A DNA stretch of 64,000 nucleotides from Opitutia bacterium (lineage in GTDB: Bacteria; Verrucomicrobiota; Verrucomicrobiia; Opitutales; UBA953), in the NCBI GenBank assembly GCA_004558035.1, contig SFEJ01000014.1, positions 1 through 64,000 of the forward strand, read 5' to 3'. The position numbers and the translations under genes are program-made. This document shows, piece after piece, positions 53,581 to 61,418 of the stretch (positions are counted from its first letter, which is position 1; each line of letters starts with the position of its first letter). The notes under the pieces were generated by a model. The model worked only from the letters and a program-made list of their open reading frames with translations. It did not search any database and was not told where the DNA came from.

Positions 53581-54540
53581 TCAAAGCAGCCCCCGGGCAC
53601 GCAGCTTCGCCTTCTGTGCCATCAGCTTGATGAACTCGGCGTTCGCCTCGCTGTGCCCGGCGCTGTTGGCGTCCGTGAACGCCTTGCTCGACATCAGCTT
53701 CTCGATGCGCTTGTTCAGCTCGGTCGGCGTGCTTTCGATTTCGTCGCCCTGTGGAGCCTTCGCTTCGGAAAATCCTTTCGACGCTTCAAGGAGCATCATG
53801 AACATGTCCGCGTTGTTCTCCAGCCCGTATTGAGCCAACGTAGCGGCGACTTTCGGGAACTTGCCCATGAAGTTCTGAACCTTCGCCACGTTGGACTCAT
53901 AGTTCGAGCCCCAAGCGTCCTTCAGCGTGCGCACGGCTTCGGAGATGTTCGCCTTGTTCTGCGCTTCCCAGCGTTCCGCTTCGTGTTCGCGAATGGCGGC
54001 GATGAGCTCCATCGTCGTCCCGTGTTCCAAGTCGGAAAAACCGCGCTTGAACAGAAATTCCGAGACCGTCTTGAAGGTGTCCTCGTCGAGACCGCGCAGG
54101 TCCTCCGAATTATACTTCGTCGAATAAGCTTCCGCGTTCTCGATGTTGCCGCGACGCGCCGCGAAATAAGCATTCATGGCGGCTTCGTCGTTCACGTCGG
54201 CGGGCATCTGAAGCCCGCGCCGACCGATCAGCTTCGTCGCGTTCACATAAGCCTTGAGAGCTTCGTTCGAGTCTTTGAACTTCCTCAGCTCCGAGTTGCC
54301 GCGCAGCTCCTCGGGAAGCGAAGCAGTCCAATCCGCTTCTTCGCCTTTGGGTTCGCCGAAAAGACTGCGCGCCGTCACCTTGTCCGTCGGATTCGACGGA
54401 GCGGGAGTCGTCGGCTCGTTTTGAGAAGCCGTATCTCCCGGTGCAGGAGCGGGAGGCGTCCCCGCAGCTGCCGCTGCCGCGTTAGCGTTGTTTCCATCCA
54501 CGGGCATGACGCCCGACGTTTCAATCGTTCCTTCTTCCAT
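53581..54540 (-). CDS. Scaffolding (capsid assembly) protein
   Basis: This 319-aa protein has a disordered Ala/Pro-rich N terminus (about 15-60) and a charged helical C-terminal half. It contains EELRGNSELRKFKDSNEALK, similar to the start of other podovirus scaffold proteins, and NATKLIGRRGLQMPADVNDE. The ATG at 54540 is chosen because GGAGG lies upstream and the disordered region starts there; the frame is open to 54669. Its position between the Bbp19-like and fibre genes differs slightly from T7, where it precedes the capsid gene. Confidence 0.85.
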   Translation of the reverse strand: MEEGTIETSGVMPVDGNNANAAAAAAGTPPAPAPGDTASQNEPTTPAPSNPTDKVTARSLFGEPKGEEADWTASLPEELRGNSELRKFKDSNEALKAYVNATKLIGRRGLQMPADVNDEAAMNAYFAARRGNIENAEAYSTKYNSEDLRGLDEDTFKTVSEFLFKRGFSDLEHGTTMELIAAIREHEAERWEAQNKANISEAVRTLKDAWGSNYESNVAKVQNFMGKFPKVAATLAQYGLENNADMFMMLLEASKGFSEAKAPQGDEIESTPTELNKRIEKLMSSKAFTDANSAGHSEANAEFIKLMAQKAKLRARGLL

Positions 54541-54544
54541 AAAG

Positions 54545-54886
54545 TCATTCCTCCGTGTTCTTTTCTCCGTCGCCGAGAAGTCGGGCGACTTCGCCCCACA
54601 CGAAACGGCGCCCCATCCAAAAACAGGCGCTGCGTTCGTCGCGCGGGAATCCGTATTTGTCGTGCTCACACAGCACGTCGCGCAAGTAAGTCAGAAAATC
54701 CTTCCCTTCGTCTGTCTTGGCGAAACGCCGCAGAGCGCCGACGATGCGGTCGCGACGCTGCCGCGCCGCTTCGACGGCGAGCTTCTGCCTTTCCTCGCGC
54801 TCGAACATCCTTTTTTCCCAATCTTCCATGAAATTGGCGTTCTCGGGAGTCAATCGCGCCCAATCCGAGTCTTTGTCCATGCTCAC
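54545..54886 (-). CDS. Bbp19-like phage structural protein
   Basis: This 113-aa protein contains DFLTYLRDVLCEHDKYGF followed by FWMGRRFVWGEVARLLGD, matching the short Bbp19-like family often found between portal and scaffold genes in podoviruses. The GTG at 54886 overlaps the previous stop by four bases (GTGA), which supports coupled translation; an ATG at 54880 is an alternative. Exact role in the virion is unknown. Confidence 0.75.
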   Translation of the reverse strand: MSMDKDSDWARLTPENANFMEDWEKRMFEREERQKLAVEAARQRRDRIVGALRRFAKTDEGKDFLTYLRDVLCEHDKYGFPRDERSACFWMGRRFVWGEVARLLGDGEKNTEE

Positions 54887-55236
54887 AAAAATAGTTTGCT
54901 CACGATTTCGCTGACGACGGCGACGCCGCCGCCCGCGCCCACGCTGACCTTGACGATCAGCCCTTTCACCGAATCTACTTCGCCGCGAAGCTGCTTCACG
55001 TCGTCCGAGGTCTTGTCCACTTCGTGCTTCACGGCGTTGAACTTTTCCATACTGACAGCCAGCTTGCCCGTCAAGTCAGTCAGCTTGTTCAGACACTCGA
55101 TCTGTTTTTCGCGATACGCGGCGGTCTCCGCGCGTTGTTCGCGCAGAGCCGTCTCGGTCGCTTCCTGCCCGCGCCTCACGTTTTCTGTGAGGTTGCGCAG
55201 GTCGGAGTCGATTTTGTAGAGATTCGGTTCAGACAC
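54883..55236 (-). CDS. Coiled-coil membrane protein, XhlA-like
   Basis: This 117-aa protein has a long coiled coil (about 10-85) with heptads of Leu and Lys/Glu, then a C-terminal hydrophobic segment VKVSVGAGGGVAVVSEIVSKLFL. This resembles the XhlA/hemolysin class of phage lysis-associated proteins. The start is GTG with GAAGGA upstream, 3 bases after the previous stop region. It is directly after a holin-like gene, which supports a lysis role, though a structural role is possible. Confidence 0.65.
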   Translation of the reverse strand: MSEPNLYKIDSDLRNLTENVRRGQEATETALREQRAETAAYREKQIECLNKLTDLTGKLAVSMEKFNAVKHEVDKTSDDVKQLRGEVDSVKGLIVKVSVGAGGGVAVVSEIVSKLFL

Positions 55237-55238
55237 TT

Positions 55239-55451
55239 TCAGTCCTTCTTTTCGTCGGTCTTTTCGACCGGAGCGTCCTTACGCTTCATCTTCTTCCACG
55301 CGACGAGCGCGCCGCCGGCGCTCAATGCCGCGCCCGCGACCACGTTCCAAGGGAACGGAAGAAAATTCACGAAACTCTGAAGAGTGTCGATGATGCCGTC
55401 AGCCTGTTCGGCGACGTCCTGTCCGAATAAAACTAATCCGAAAATATCCAT
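55239..55451 (-). CDS. Holin-like small membrane protein
   Basis: This 70-aa protein has one or two hydrophobic segments (FVNFLPFPWNVVAGAALSAGG at about 27-47) and a strongly charged C terminus (KKMKRKDAPVEKTDEKKD), the usual layout of a small class holin. It is upstream of the XhlA-like gene. No endolysin gene is recognised in the window, so lysis components may lie elsewhere or within larger proteins. Confidence 0.6.
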   Translation of the reverse strand: MDIFGLVLFGQDVAEQADGIIDTLQSFVNFLPFPWNVVAGAALSAGGALVAWKKMKRKDAPVEKTDEKKD

Positions 55452-55562
55452 AAGTCTGATGATAAAAGGTTAAATATTTTCCCCTCTCTCCCGAAATCCC
55501 GCCGCCGATTGCTCGACGACGGGCGGGAGGAGGAGGATGAATAGGAGAGAGACCTCCCGAAA

Positions 55563-55613
55563 TTACTTCTTCTTGCAACCGCCTTTGGACTTTTTCTTTT
55601 TACCGCACGCCAT
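55563..55613 (-). CDS. 16-codon Lys/Cys-rich ORF after the portal gene
   Basis: This ORF encodes MACGKKKKSKGGCKKK, starts with ATG behind a GAGGTGAGGAG ribosome-binding sequence, and ends with TAA. It lies 46 bases downstream of the portal stop. It is too short for standard gene callers. The two Cys and many Lys could bind a metal or nucleic acid, but no function is known and translation is unproven. Confidence 0.5.
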   Translation of the reverse strand: MACGKKKKSKGGCKKK

Positions 55614-55658
55614 CGCTCCTCACCTCTTTTCCGTGTTCATGTTCGTCATTGAAATTCG

Positions 55659-57338
55659 TCATTGCTGCGCAAACCCGAGCATTTTCCCAGCAGTCTGCGG
55701 ATCGACTCGGTTCAGAGCCATGTTCTCCTGCTGCTGCGCCTGTGCAGCCATCGCCTGTTCCTGCAGCTCGCGCATCTTCTTCTCGCGTTCATCCTTGCTG
55801 CGGATCACGTCCTGCGGGATCGAGTAGAAATCCGCCAAGTGGGCGAACACCTTGTCTGTGTCGAAGTGCACGTCGAACAAATCGCCGATGGAGTTGCGCG
55901 CGTTTGCGATTTCCGCGACGACCCCGAAGAAGTCGCGAAGCTTGTTCGTCTCCGCGTCCAGCACCATCGACGCCAGCACGGAGACGTATTTCACGCGGAC
56001 ACGCTCACGGGCGACGCCTTCCGGAAGCTCCGTCCCGAGAATCCCGTTTTCCAGCAGCAGGTCGAGACTGCGTTGAATCAGCGCGGAAAGCAGTCCATTG
56101 TGGACACTTTGCGCGACGGAAGCTATCGCGCGAACGCTCTGTCCCGTGCGCCCGCGCGCCTCCGTGGCGGACATCGTTTTCGTCTCGCGGTCAAAAGTTT
56201 CAAAAGCATCCAGCAGACAGTTTCGCTGGATATTGCTCATCGACATCTCCATGTCCGAACGAATGTCCGGAAGCTGAGCCTGCGGCTCGACGACAGCGAA
56301 CGCGTCGCGAACAAGCCCAGTAGCCTCAACGTAGTTGCGCGCGCCGGCGCTCGTTTCAAAGCTGTCCCAAGAATAGGGCACGATCATAGCGGGATCGACC
56401 TGCTTGTCGAGCGCCTCCGAATAACAGAACTGCAGCTTCGACATGCGCTTGATGTCGCGCATGGACATTTCGATCGGCCCCCAGCCGTAGATTGACCCGC
56501 CGAGAGGACTCCACACCGAAACCGCGAAGGGAAATCTGTCGTAGCCGGAAACCTCGACGACGCGCTTGCGCGTCCTGTCGATGACGAGATGCCCGAAAGC
56601 CTTTTCGCGCGAAGAGACCATCGGAACTTCCCGAGTCGCTCTGCCGACCTTCTCGCCGTAAACGGCGCGCGGATAGACCAGCCAAAGGTATTCGATGCGG
56701 GAATCGCCGAGATTGTCCGACAAAGCCTTCTCGATTACGTCGTCGCCGACCGCCTTGCCGTAGCGCGAGTAAGCCTGTTTCGGAGTCAGCTCGAACGCCC
56801 GTGCGAAAGTGTCCGCGTCGCCGTGAGAGCTGGAGTAAAGGTAGCAGCCCGTCCCGACTTGGTAGCTCGAAAATTCCAGCCGACGCTTCACGTCGTTGAA
56901 CTCGACATAGGCGACCGCCGTGCCGAGCACCGTTTCGTCGTTGAGAGCGGCGCCGACGGCGCTCGAAAAATTCGTGTCAGCCAGCTCGCGCATCAGCGGA
57001 AGTGTCATGTCGCGCAGATCGCGGAGCTCGCGACTGTCTTCGCCGAGCTCCTTGCGCAGAGCGTCGTCCGCATCCAGCCGGAAGAAGGTCTGACCGACGC
57101 CGACCGTGTTCGCATGAAGGAACATCGCCGCTCTCCACGCGCACAGAGCCGCGAACGAAGACTGCTGCGGAACGTAAACCGAATCCGGCGTCTCCGAATT
57201 GGCGGGATTCCATACTTGGTAGCCGTAGCGACGGCACTGCCGCCACGCCGCTTCGCGCGAACTCGCATAGCCGCGACAAGTCTCAAAGAGACTTATCATC
57301 TTGTCGATGAACGCCGAGCTCAACCCGAAATTTTCCAT
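55659..57338 (-). CDS. T7-type head-tail connector (portal) protein
   Basis: This 559-aa protein matches the head-to-tail connector family of podoviruses: N-terminal PQQSSFAALCAWRAAMFLHA, then VGTGCYLYSSSHGDADTFAR, PFAVSVWSPLGGSIYGWGP and MSMRDIKRMSKLQFCYSEALD. A Gln-rich C terminus (MAAQAQQQENMALNRVDPQT) is typical. It forms the dodecameric ring through which DNA is packaged and released. It follows the Gly/Ala-rich pair and precedes the lysis-like genes. Confidence 0.92.
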   Translation of the reverse strand: MENFGLSSAFIDKMISLFETCRGYASSREAAWRQCRRYGYQVWNPANSETPDSVYVPQQSSFAALCAWRAAMFLHANTVGVGQTFFRLDADDALRKELGEDSRELRDLRDMTLPLMRELADTNFSSAVGAALNDETVLGTAVAYVEFNDVKRRLEFSSYQVGTGCYLYSSSHGDADTFARAFELTPKQAYSRYGKAVGDDVIEKALSDNLGDSRIEYLWLVYPRAVYGEKVGRATREVPMVSSREKAFGHLVIDRTRKRVVEVSGYDRFPFAVSVWSPLGGSIYGWGPIEMSMRDIKRMSKLQFCYSEALDKQVDPAMIVPYSWDSFETSAGARNYVEATGLVRDAFAVVEPQAQLPDIRSDMEMSMSNIQRNCLLDAFETFDRETKTMSATEARGRTGQSVRAIASVAQSVHNGLLSALIQRSLDLLLENGILGTELPEGVARERVRVKYVSVLASMVLDAETNKLRDFFGVVAEIANARNSIGDLFDVHFDTDKVFAHLADFYSIPQDVIRSKDEREKKMRELQEQAMAAQAQQQENMALNRVDPQTAGKMLGFAQQ

Positions 57339-57344
57339 GACGCT

Positions 57345-57809
57345 TTACCCCAGCGTGGTCCTGCCCGAGCCGACGCCCTTCGCCTTGGCGTAGGAATTGC
57401 GCGTAGCGGACAGCGAATAGCTCGCAGCCAAACGCTTGCGCTTCAGCTCGCCGTCCGCCTCAAGCCCTTCTTCGCCTTGATTGTTGTCGGTCAGCTCCGC
57501 TTCGACGCGGCTCGACATCGCGATAGCCTTCTCCTGCAGAGCGGCGTTCCTGTCCGCGATTTCATTCGTCTCGATTTTATAGTCGGCGGCGGTTTTGCCC
57601 GCGACGGCGCCCGCGGTTCCGCCGGCGACGCCGCCGAGGACGGTGCCGGCGGGATTAAAGCCCGAAACGACGGTGCCGGCGACGCCGCCGACGATTGTGC
57701 CGACCGCTGCGCCTGTGGACATGTATTTCCACTGCGTGCTGTTCATGTCCAGCCCCGCCTTGTGGTTGACGCGTGAAACCTCTCGTTTGATTTTGCCCCA
57801 AAGACCCAT
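57345..57809 (-). CDS. Gly/Ala-rich phage protein, paralogue A
   Basis: This 154-aa protein has a basic N terminus (MGLWGKIKREVSRVN), a Gly/Ala/Val-rich middle likely to insert in membranes (GTIVGGVAGTVVSG and onward), and a C-terminal signature ELKRKRLAASYSLSATRNS. The adjacent upstream gene has the same signature. Its ATG follows AAAGGA. Function is unknown; its composition suggests an internal or ejection protein. Confidence 0.75.
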   Translation of the reverse strand: MGLWGKIKREVSRVNHKAGLDMNSTQWKYMSTGAAVGTIVGGVAGTVVSGFNPAGTVLGGVAGGTAGAVAGKTAADYKIETNEIADRNAALQEKAIAMSSRVEAELTDNNQGEEGLEADGELKRKRLAASYSLSATRNSYAKAKGVGSGRTTLG

Positions 57810-57845
57810 TTTACGTCCTTTCGTCCTTTAAGTCCTTTTTATCGC

Positions 57846-58286
57846 TCACTGACCGCCGATTTTACGTCCGACGCTGCCCGAAATCGCTCCGCCTGTCGCG
57901 CGACCCGTCGCGCCGCGAGTGCTGCCGAGCGAGTAAGCCGCTGCGAGACGCTTGCGCTTCAAATCGAGGACGCCGCCCTCGGAAACGCCTTCGTTAGAGA
58001 TGGTGGCGTCGGTCTCGCCCCAAGAAGGCGTGTCCATCGGCGGCTCCTTGCCCGTGATTTGGTCGCGAACGGCACGCGCCTGACCCTCGATGCCCTTCAG
58101 ACCGAGCTGAGACCCGAAGTAAGCGCCGGCATAAACAGACAGACCGCCCGTCACAGGAGCCAACACCGAACCAAGAACCGCTCCGGCGGCGGCGCCTCCA
58201 ACCTTGTCGTAAGCCTTCTTCGACGCGTTGCGGACGGAACTCTCCACCTTGCGCCCGATTTTCTTCAGTTTGCTGCCGATGCCCAT
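57846..58286 (-). CDS. Gly/Ala-rich phage protein, paralogue B
   Basis: This 146-aa protein has a basic N terminus (MGIGSKLKKIGRKVESSV), a Gly/Ala-rich region (GAAAGAVLGSVLAPVTGGLS) and the C-terminal signature DLKRKRLAAAYSLGSTRGA. It pairs with the gene at 57345. Both precede the portal gene. A shared C-terminal motif suggests a common docking site; nothing further can be said. Confidence 0.75.
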   Translation of the reverse strand: MGIGSKLKKIGRKVESSVRNASKKAYDKVGGAAAGAVLGSVLAPVTGGLSVYAGAYFGSQLGLKGIEGQARAVRDQITGKEPPMDTPSWGETDATISNEGVSEGGVLDLKRKRLAAAYSLGSTRGATGRATGGAISGSVGRKIGGQ

Positions 58287-58317
58287 GCCGAAAAAATCCT
58301 CGTTTACGCTCCAAGCC

Positions 58318-58560
58318 TCAACGAAACCGACTTAGCCAGCCGTCAGCCGTTTTCACGAGCGCATCGCGCGCGGTCATGCGAAGCCAACGAGCATGTTCTT
58401 CGTCGCCGAACAACGACGCGCGGTCGAGCCGCCGCCGAAGCTCGGCGTTTTCGCGCTCCAGCTCGCGAATGCGCCTTTCCTGTTCGGAAAAACGCGAGAG
58501 GGACGCGTGCTCGACCGAGCGAAATCCGCGCAAGCGAGGTTCATCACTCCGTCCGAACAT
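58318..58560 (-). CDS. Small coiled-coil protein
   Basis: This 80-aa protein has a central Arg/Glu heptad region (EQERRIRELERENAELRRRL) and no other motif. It has an ATG start with a purine-rich sequence upstream and overlaps the next gene by 17 bases. Function is unknown. Confidence 0.65.
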   Translation of the reverse strand: MFGRSDEPRLRGFRSVEHASLSRFSEQERRIRELERENAELRRRLDRASLFGDEEHARWLRMTARDALVKTADGWLSRFR

Positions 58561-58843
58561 CTTCCGCCCTTTTTTCGTCCTTGCGCACCCACAATTTGAA
58601 GATGCCGCGGTTCGTTTTCCGCACGCTCACGTTCACGGCGCCCAAGCCGTCCTTTTTCGACAGCCGACAAGCCTTGTAAACCGCCCAAACGTCGTGGTAG
58701 TCCATCAGCTCGAAGCCCGCGCCCGGAGGAAGCTTGCGCAGAAAAGCCAAAAACGCCCGATTTTTGCTCCGTTTCGACGTCCGCGCGTCGTAATCCTCCA
58801 GCGTTTCCCAAAAACAGCGGATTTTTCTCTTTTCGTTCTCCAT
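58544..58843 (-). CDS. Hypothetical 99-aa phage protein
   Basis: This ORF runs from ATG at 58843 (GAGGA upstream) to 58544. It is charged with aromatic residues (RKIRCFWETLEDYDART, GAGFELMDYHDVWAVYKACR). No family is recognised. It lies 7 bases after the large terminase stop and is translated in the late block. Confidence 0.7.
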   Translation of the reverse strand: MENEKRKIRCFWETLEDYDARTSKRSKNRAFLAFLRKLPPGAGFELMDYHDVWAVYKACRLSKKDGLGAVNVSVRKTNRGIFKLWVRKDEKRAEDVRTE

Positions 58844-58850
58844 AAAATCC

Positions 58851-60299
58851 TCAGAAATCGTATTTTTTGCGCCTCTCGACGCGGATTGTCGGTCTCCCGT
58901 CCAAGCCGACGCCGCGACGCACGTTGCCGTCTTTGCCCAGCAGATACATCGCCCCGTAGCGCGCCGCGTCCAACAAGTGGTCGCCCGCTCTCCCACGAGG
59001 ATTCATCTCGTCCGGATTCGAGTATTTTTCCGCGCTGGGCCAGCAGTATTCCTGCGCCTCGACCGCCCAATGCGAACTGCGCCGAGTCACGCGGATATAA
59101 CGCCCCTTCATGAGCCCGATGCCCCAACGGATACTGCCCTTCGGCTTCTCGACGGGAATGACGCCCGTCCAGCCGCACGCCCGCAGCATCTCTATCGGCT
59201 CGGCGGCTGCGCAGTCCGCCACGATGACCGCGTTCTGCGGAATCCCCAACGCCTTCAGCCTCTTGTCGAGACAGTCCACGCCCGGATTCGTCTCCGGAGC
59301 CGTTATCAGCAGCTCCCGCTCGTAAAGCAGCTCATCGACGAACAGGTCGTTCCCCGTCACCGCGACTCGGCAGACCGCCGTCGGGTCCGTCCAGCCGAAG
59401 TCCAGCGCGTAAACGCTCGGGAAGCTCCGCGTGTCCGGAAAGCCGTCGCTCCAATCCCACGTCTTGCCCTCCGGAAACACCTGTCCCTCCATCACGGCAA
59501 AGACCCCGAGCCCGTAAACCTTCCACCAATATTCGTCCGCAGTCCCGTTCGCGATGTTCTCCGCAGTCGGCTCCCAGCTCGCGATCTGCCCTCGGATTTT
59601 CGGCGGCAGGAACTTGTTGTCCTTCCACGTGCTCCGATGAACCCAAACCTTCTTCCCTTCCTGTGGCAAAAGCTCCCGGCGCGCCCAATGATTCGCGAAC
59701 ATCTTCGGGTTGCAGTCGAAGAATGTCCCCCATTTCGTGCGCCCGTCAACCTGCCGATAATACGCCTCGCTCACCTCCGAAATCTCGTTCAGCCAAGTGA
59801 TGTGAGGCGAAATGCCCATGCCCGACGAATCGTCCTGCGCTCCCGCAAACCAAATCTGACTGCCCGACTCCTTGAACGTCAGCGTGAAGTCGCTCTTGTT
59901 CACCTTCAGCAACGCGTTCTCCTTCCCGTCGTCCGGGAAAATCCGCATCTTTCGACAACACCACACCGCGTCCTCCCACAGAGTCTTCTTCACGTCCTTG
60001 AAGACCTCTCGCGCTATCAGAATCGTCGGTCCCGAAACGCCCTCCAGCCGCATCTGCTTCAGCCAACGCTCCGGCAACATCGCCTCCGGCTTGAACGCCG
60101 CGCTCACCATCCAAATCATCAGCTGGCGGCTCTTGCCCGACCGCATACCACCGATAAGCAGAAACTTCTCGAACTGCGGGTTCGCCACAGCCTTCAGAAT
60201 ATCCGAAAACATCGGATTCACTTCCAGCTCGCCGCTCACAGTCGGCATAGCCTTCTGTCGCTCCCCGCGCTGCTCGCGCTTGCCGCCCCTTACCGCCAT
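58851..60299 (-). CDS. terL: Terminase large subunit
   Basis: This 482-aa packaging motor has the Walker A motif in FLLIGGMRSGKSRQLMIWM (about residue 50) and ATPase-domain residues, then WFAGAQDDSSGMGIS and ITWLNEISEVSEAY with the Walker B-like region. A C-terminal nuclease part begins VYALDFGWTDPTAVCRV with conserved acidic residues. The ATG at 60299 is chosen because AAGGAGG lies upstream and the stop codon of the preceding 63-aa ORF overlaps it; the frame is open further upstream. Confidence 0.93.
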   Translation of the reverse strand: MAVRGGKREQRGERQKAMPTVSGELEVNPMFSDILKAVANPQFEKFLLIGGMRSGKSRQLMIWMVSAAFKPEAMLPERWLKQMRLEGVSGPTILIAREVFKDVKKTLWEDAVWCCRKMRIFPDDGKENALLKVNKSDFTLTFKESGSQIWFAGAQDDSSGMGISPHITWLNEISEVSEAYYRQVDGRTKWGTFFDCNPKMFANHWARRELLPQEGKKVWVHRSTWKDNKFLPPKIRGQIASWEPTAENIANGTADEYWWKVYGLGVFAVMEGQVFPEGKTWDWSDGFPDTRSFPSVYALDFGWTDPTAVCRVAVTGNDLFVDELLYERELLITAPETNPGVDCLDKRLKALGIPQNAVIVADCAAAEPIEMLRACGWTGVIPVEKPKGSIRWGIGLMKGRYIRVTRRSSHWAVEAQEYCWPSAEKYSNPDEMNPRGRAGDHLLDAARYGAMYLLGKDGNVRRGVGLDGRPTIRVERRKKYDF

Positions 60300-60490
60300 T
60301 ATTCGCCCTCCTTGACCGAGCTTGAAAATCGGTGCAATTTTCCGCGCGACCCACCCTCCTTCGCCGAGACACACCCCCCTGCTTTTCGGGGGCGGGGGTC
60401 GCGCGCCGAGCGCAAAACAAACACCCCCACCCACTCGCGCAAAAGGGCGGAAAGACCAAGAAAGGGCAGAGAACAGCGAAGAATCGTCAT
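60299..60490 (-). CDS. Small overlapping ORF between the terminase genes
   Basis: This 63-aa ORF starts at an ATG overlapping the small terminase stop (ATGA) and ends in a TAATG overlap with the large terminase start. The first third is hydrophobic (LPFLGLSALL and onward) and the rest is basic. Such tight overlaps at both ends favour a real gene, but the composition is poorly diagnostic and nothing is known of its role. Confidence 0.5.
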   Translation of the reverse strand: MTILRCSLPFLGLSALLREWVGVFVLRSARDPRPRKAGGCVSAKEGGSRGKLHRFSSSVKEGE

Positions 60491-60966
60491 TGCGCGTCCT
60501 CCTGCACGTCGTCGTTGCGCACCTTGATGGACACTTGGTGCTTGCCGGGCTTCTGCGCATAAGCGCCCGTCAGTCGGCAGATCATCTCGCCGAGCGGACA
60601 CAGCGCGCGCACTTGGTCAGCGACTTCCTTCGCCGTGTTCGCCTCCATCTCCGCGACCTTCTTGAACTTCGAGCAGATGGTATCCAGCACGTCGTCCTTC
60701 GTCAGCGGAGCGCGCACGCTCGCCACTTCCTGCAGCTTATCCTCAAGATAACGAACTCGTCCTTGTATCCACCACTTCTTCCACAGCTTAGGACCACAGC
60801 GTCTTGCTCGGGCGAGCTGGCAACCGGGTTCGACGTAGGTGCGAAAGGCGTCGGTAGCGGACTCCGCGCGAGCAATGGCGCGGCAAAACGACTCGAACTG
60901 AGGGTGAGGAAGCTCGCGGGAAAGGTCGAGGTCCTTGGGATATTTCGGATAAACTTGTGCTGCCAT
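60487..60966 (-). CDS. terS: Terminase small subunit-like protein
   Basis: This 159-aa protein has an N-terminal helix-turn-helix-like region (FESFCRAIARAESATDAFRT) and a central helical region with RYLEDKLQEVASVRAP. Location directly upstream of the large terminase and size match the small subunit, which recognises packaging signals. The ATG has no strong Shine-Dalgarno sequence. The inverted-repeat region to the right could hold the recognition site; this is inference. Confidence 0.75.
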   Translation of the reverse strand: MAAQVYPKYPKDLDLSRELPHPQFESFCRAIARAESATDAFRTYVEPGCQLARARRCGPKLWKKWWIQGRVRYLEDKLQEVASVRAPLTKDDVLDTICSKFKKVAEMEANTAKEVADQVRALCPLGEMICRLTGAYAQKPGKHQVSIKVRNDDVQEDAQ

Positions 60967-61192
60967 TCGGGAGGAACGGCGAGCGGGAGAGAGGGAAGAA
61001 TTGCAGGGAGTGTGTCTCCAAGCGGATTTAAATGCGACAAAAAGTTTTTAATAAAATCCTGCAAGGTCAAAAAACGAGCATTCGAGGGCAGAAAAGGACG
61101 TATTTATAGGCGATTATAGGGGATTATAGCGCGAAAAGGGCAAAACGCTCAAAAACGCGCTAAAACCGGCTACAGTTGAGAAACTCGGCTCC

Positions 61193-61418
61193 GAGTTGAC
61201 TTAGAGTTGACTAAGAATTGACCTGCAAGCCGCATAAATACTGGGATAGTTGAGTAAGTTGACTACTTTGGGGGCAAATATATACACGTAAAATATATAC
61301 GCACCACGACCACTATATTTTTACCCGCATATTTAGTAAGAAGTTAGTCAACTTAGTCAACTGAGCCTTTATTCATGCGGGCTGGAGGTTAACTCGTTAG
61401 TCAACTGCAAGTCAACTC
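61193..61418. repeat. Large inverted repeat with GTTGACT motifs around an AT-rich core
   Basis: Two arms, about 72 and 78 bases, align in inverted orientation: GAGTTGACTTAGAGTTGACT... (61193-61264) and the complement of 61341-61418. Each arm carries two GTTGACT or AGTTGACT units near its outer end, an AGCC-GCAT-AATA segment in the middle, and one or two more units near the core. The core holds AAATATATAC at 61276-61285 and 61291-61300. The block is AT-rich relative to its surroundings. It could be a replication origin, an operator cluster or a packaging site. Confidence 0.7.
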
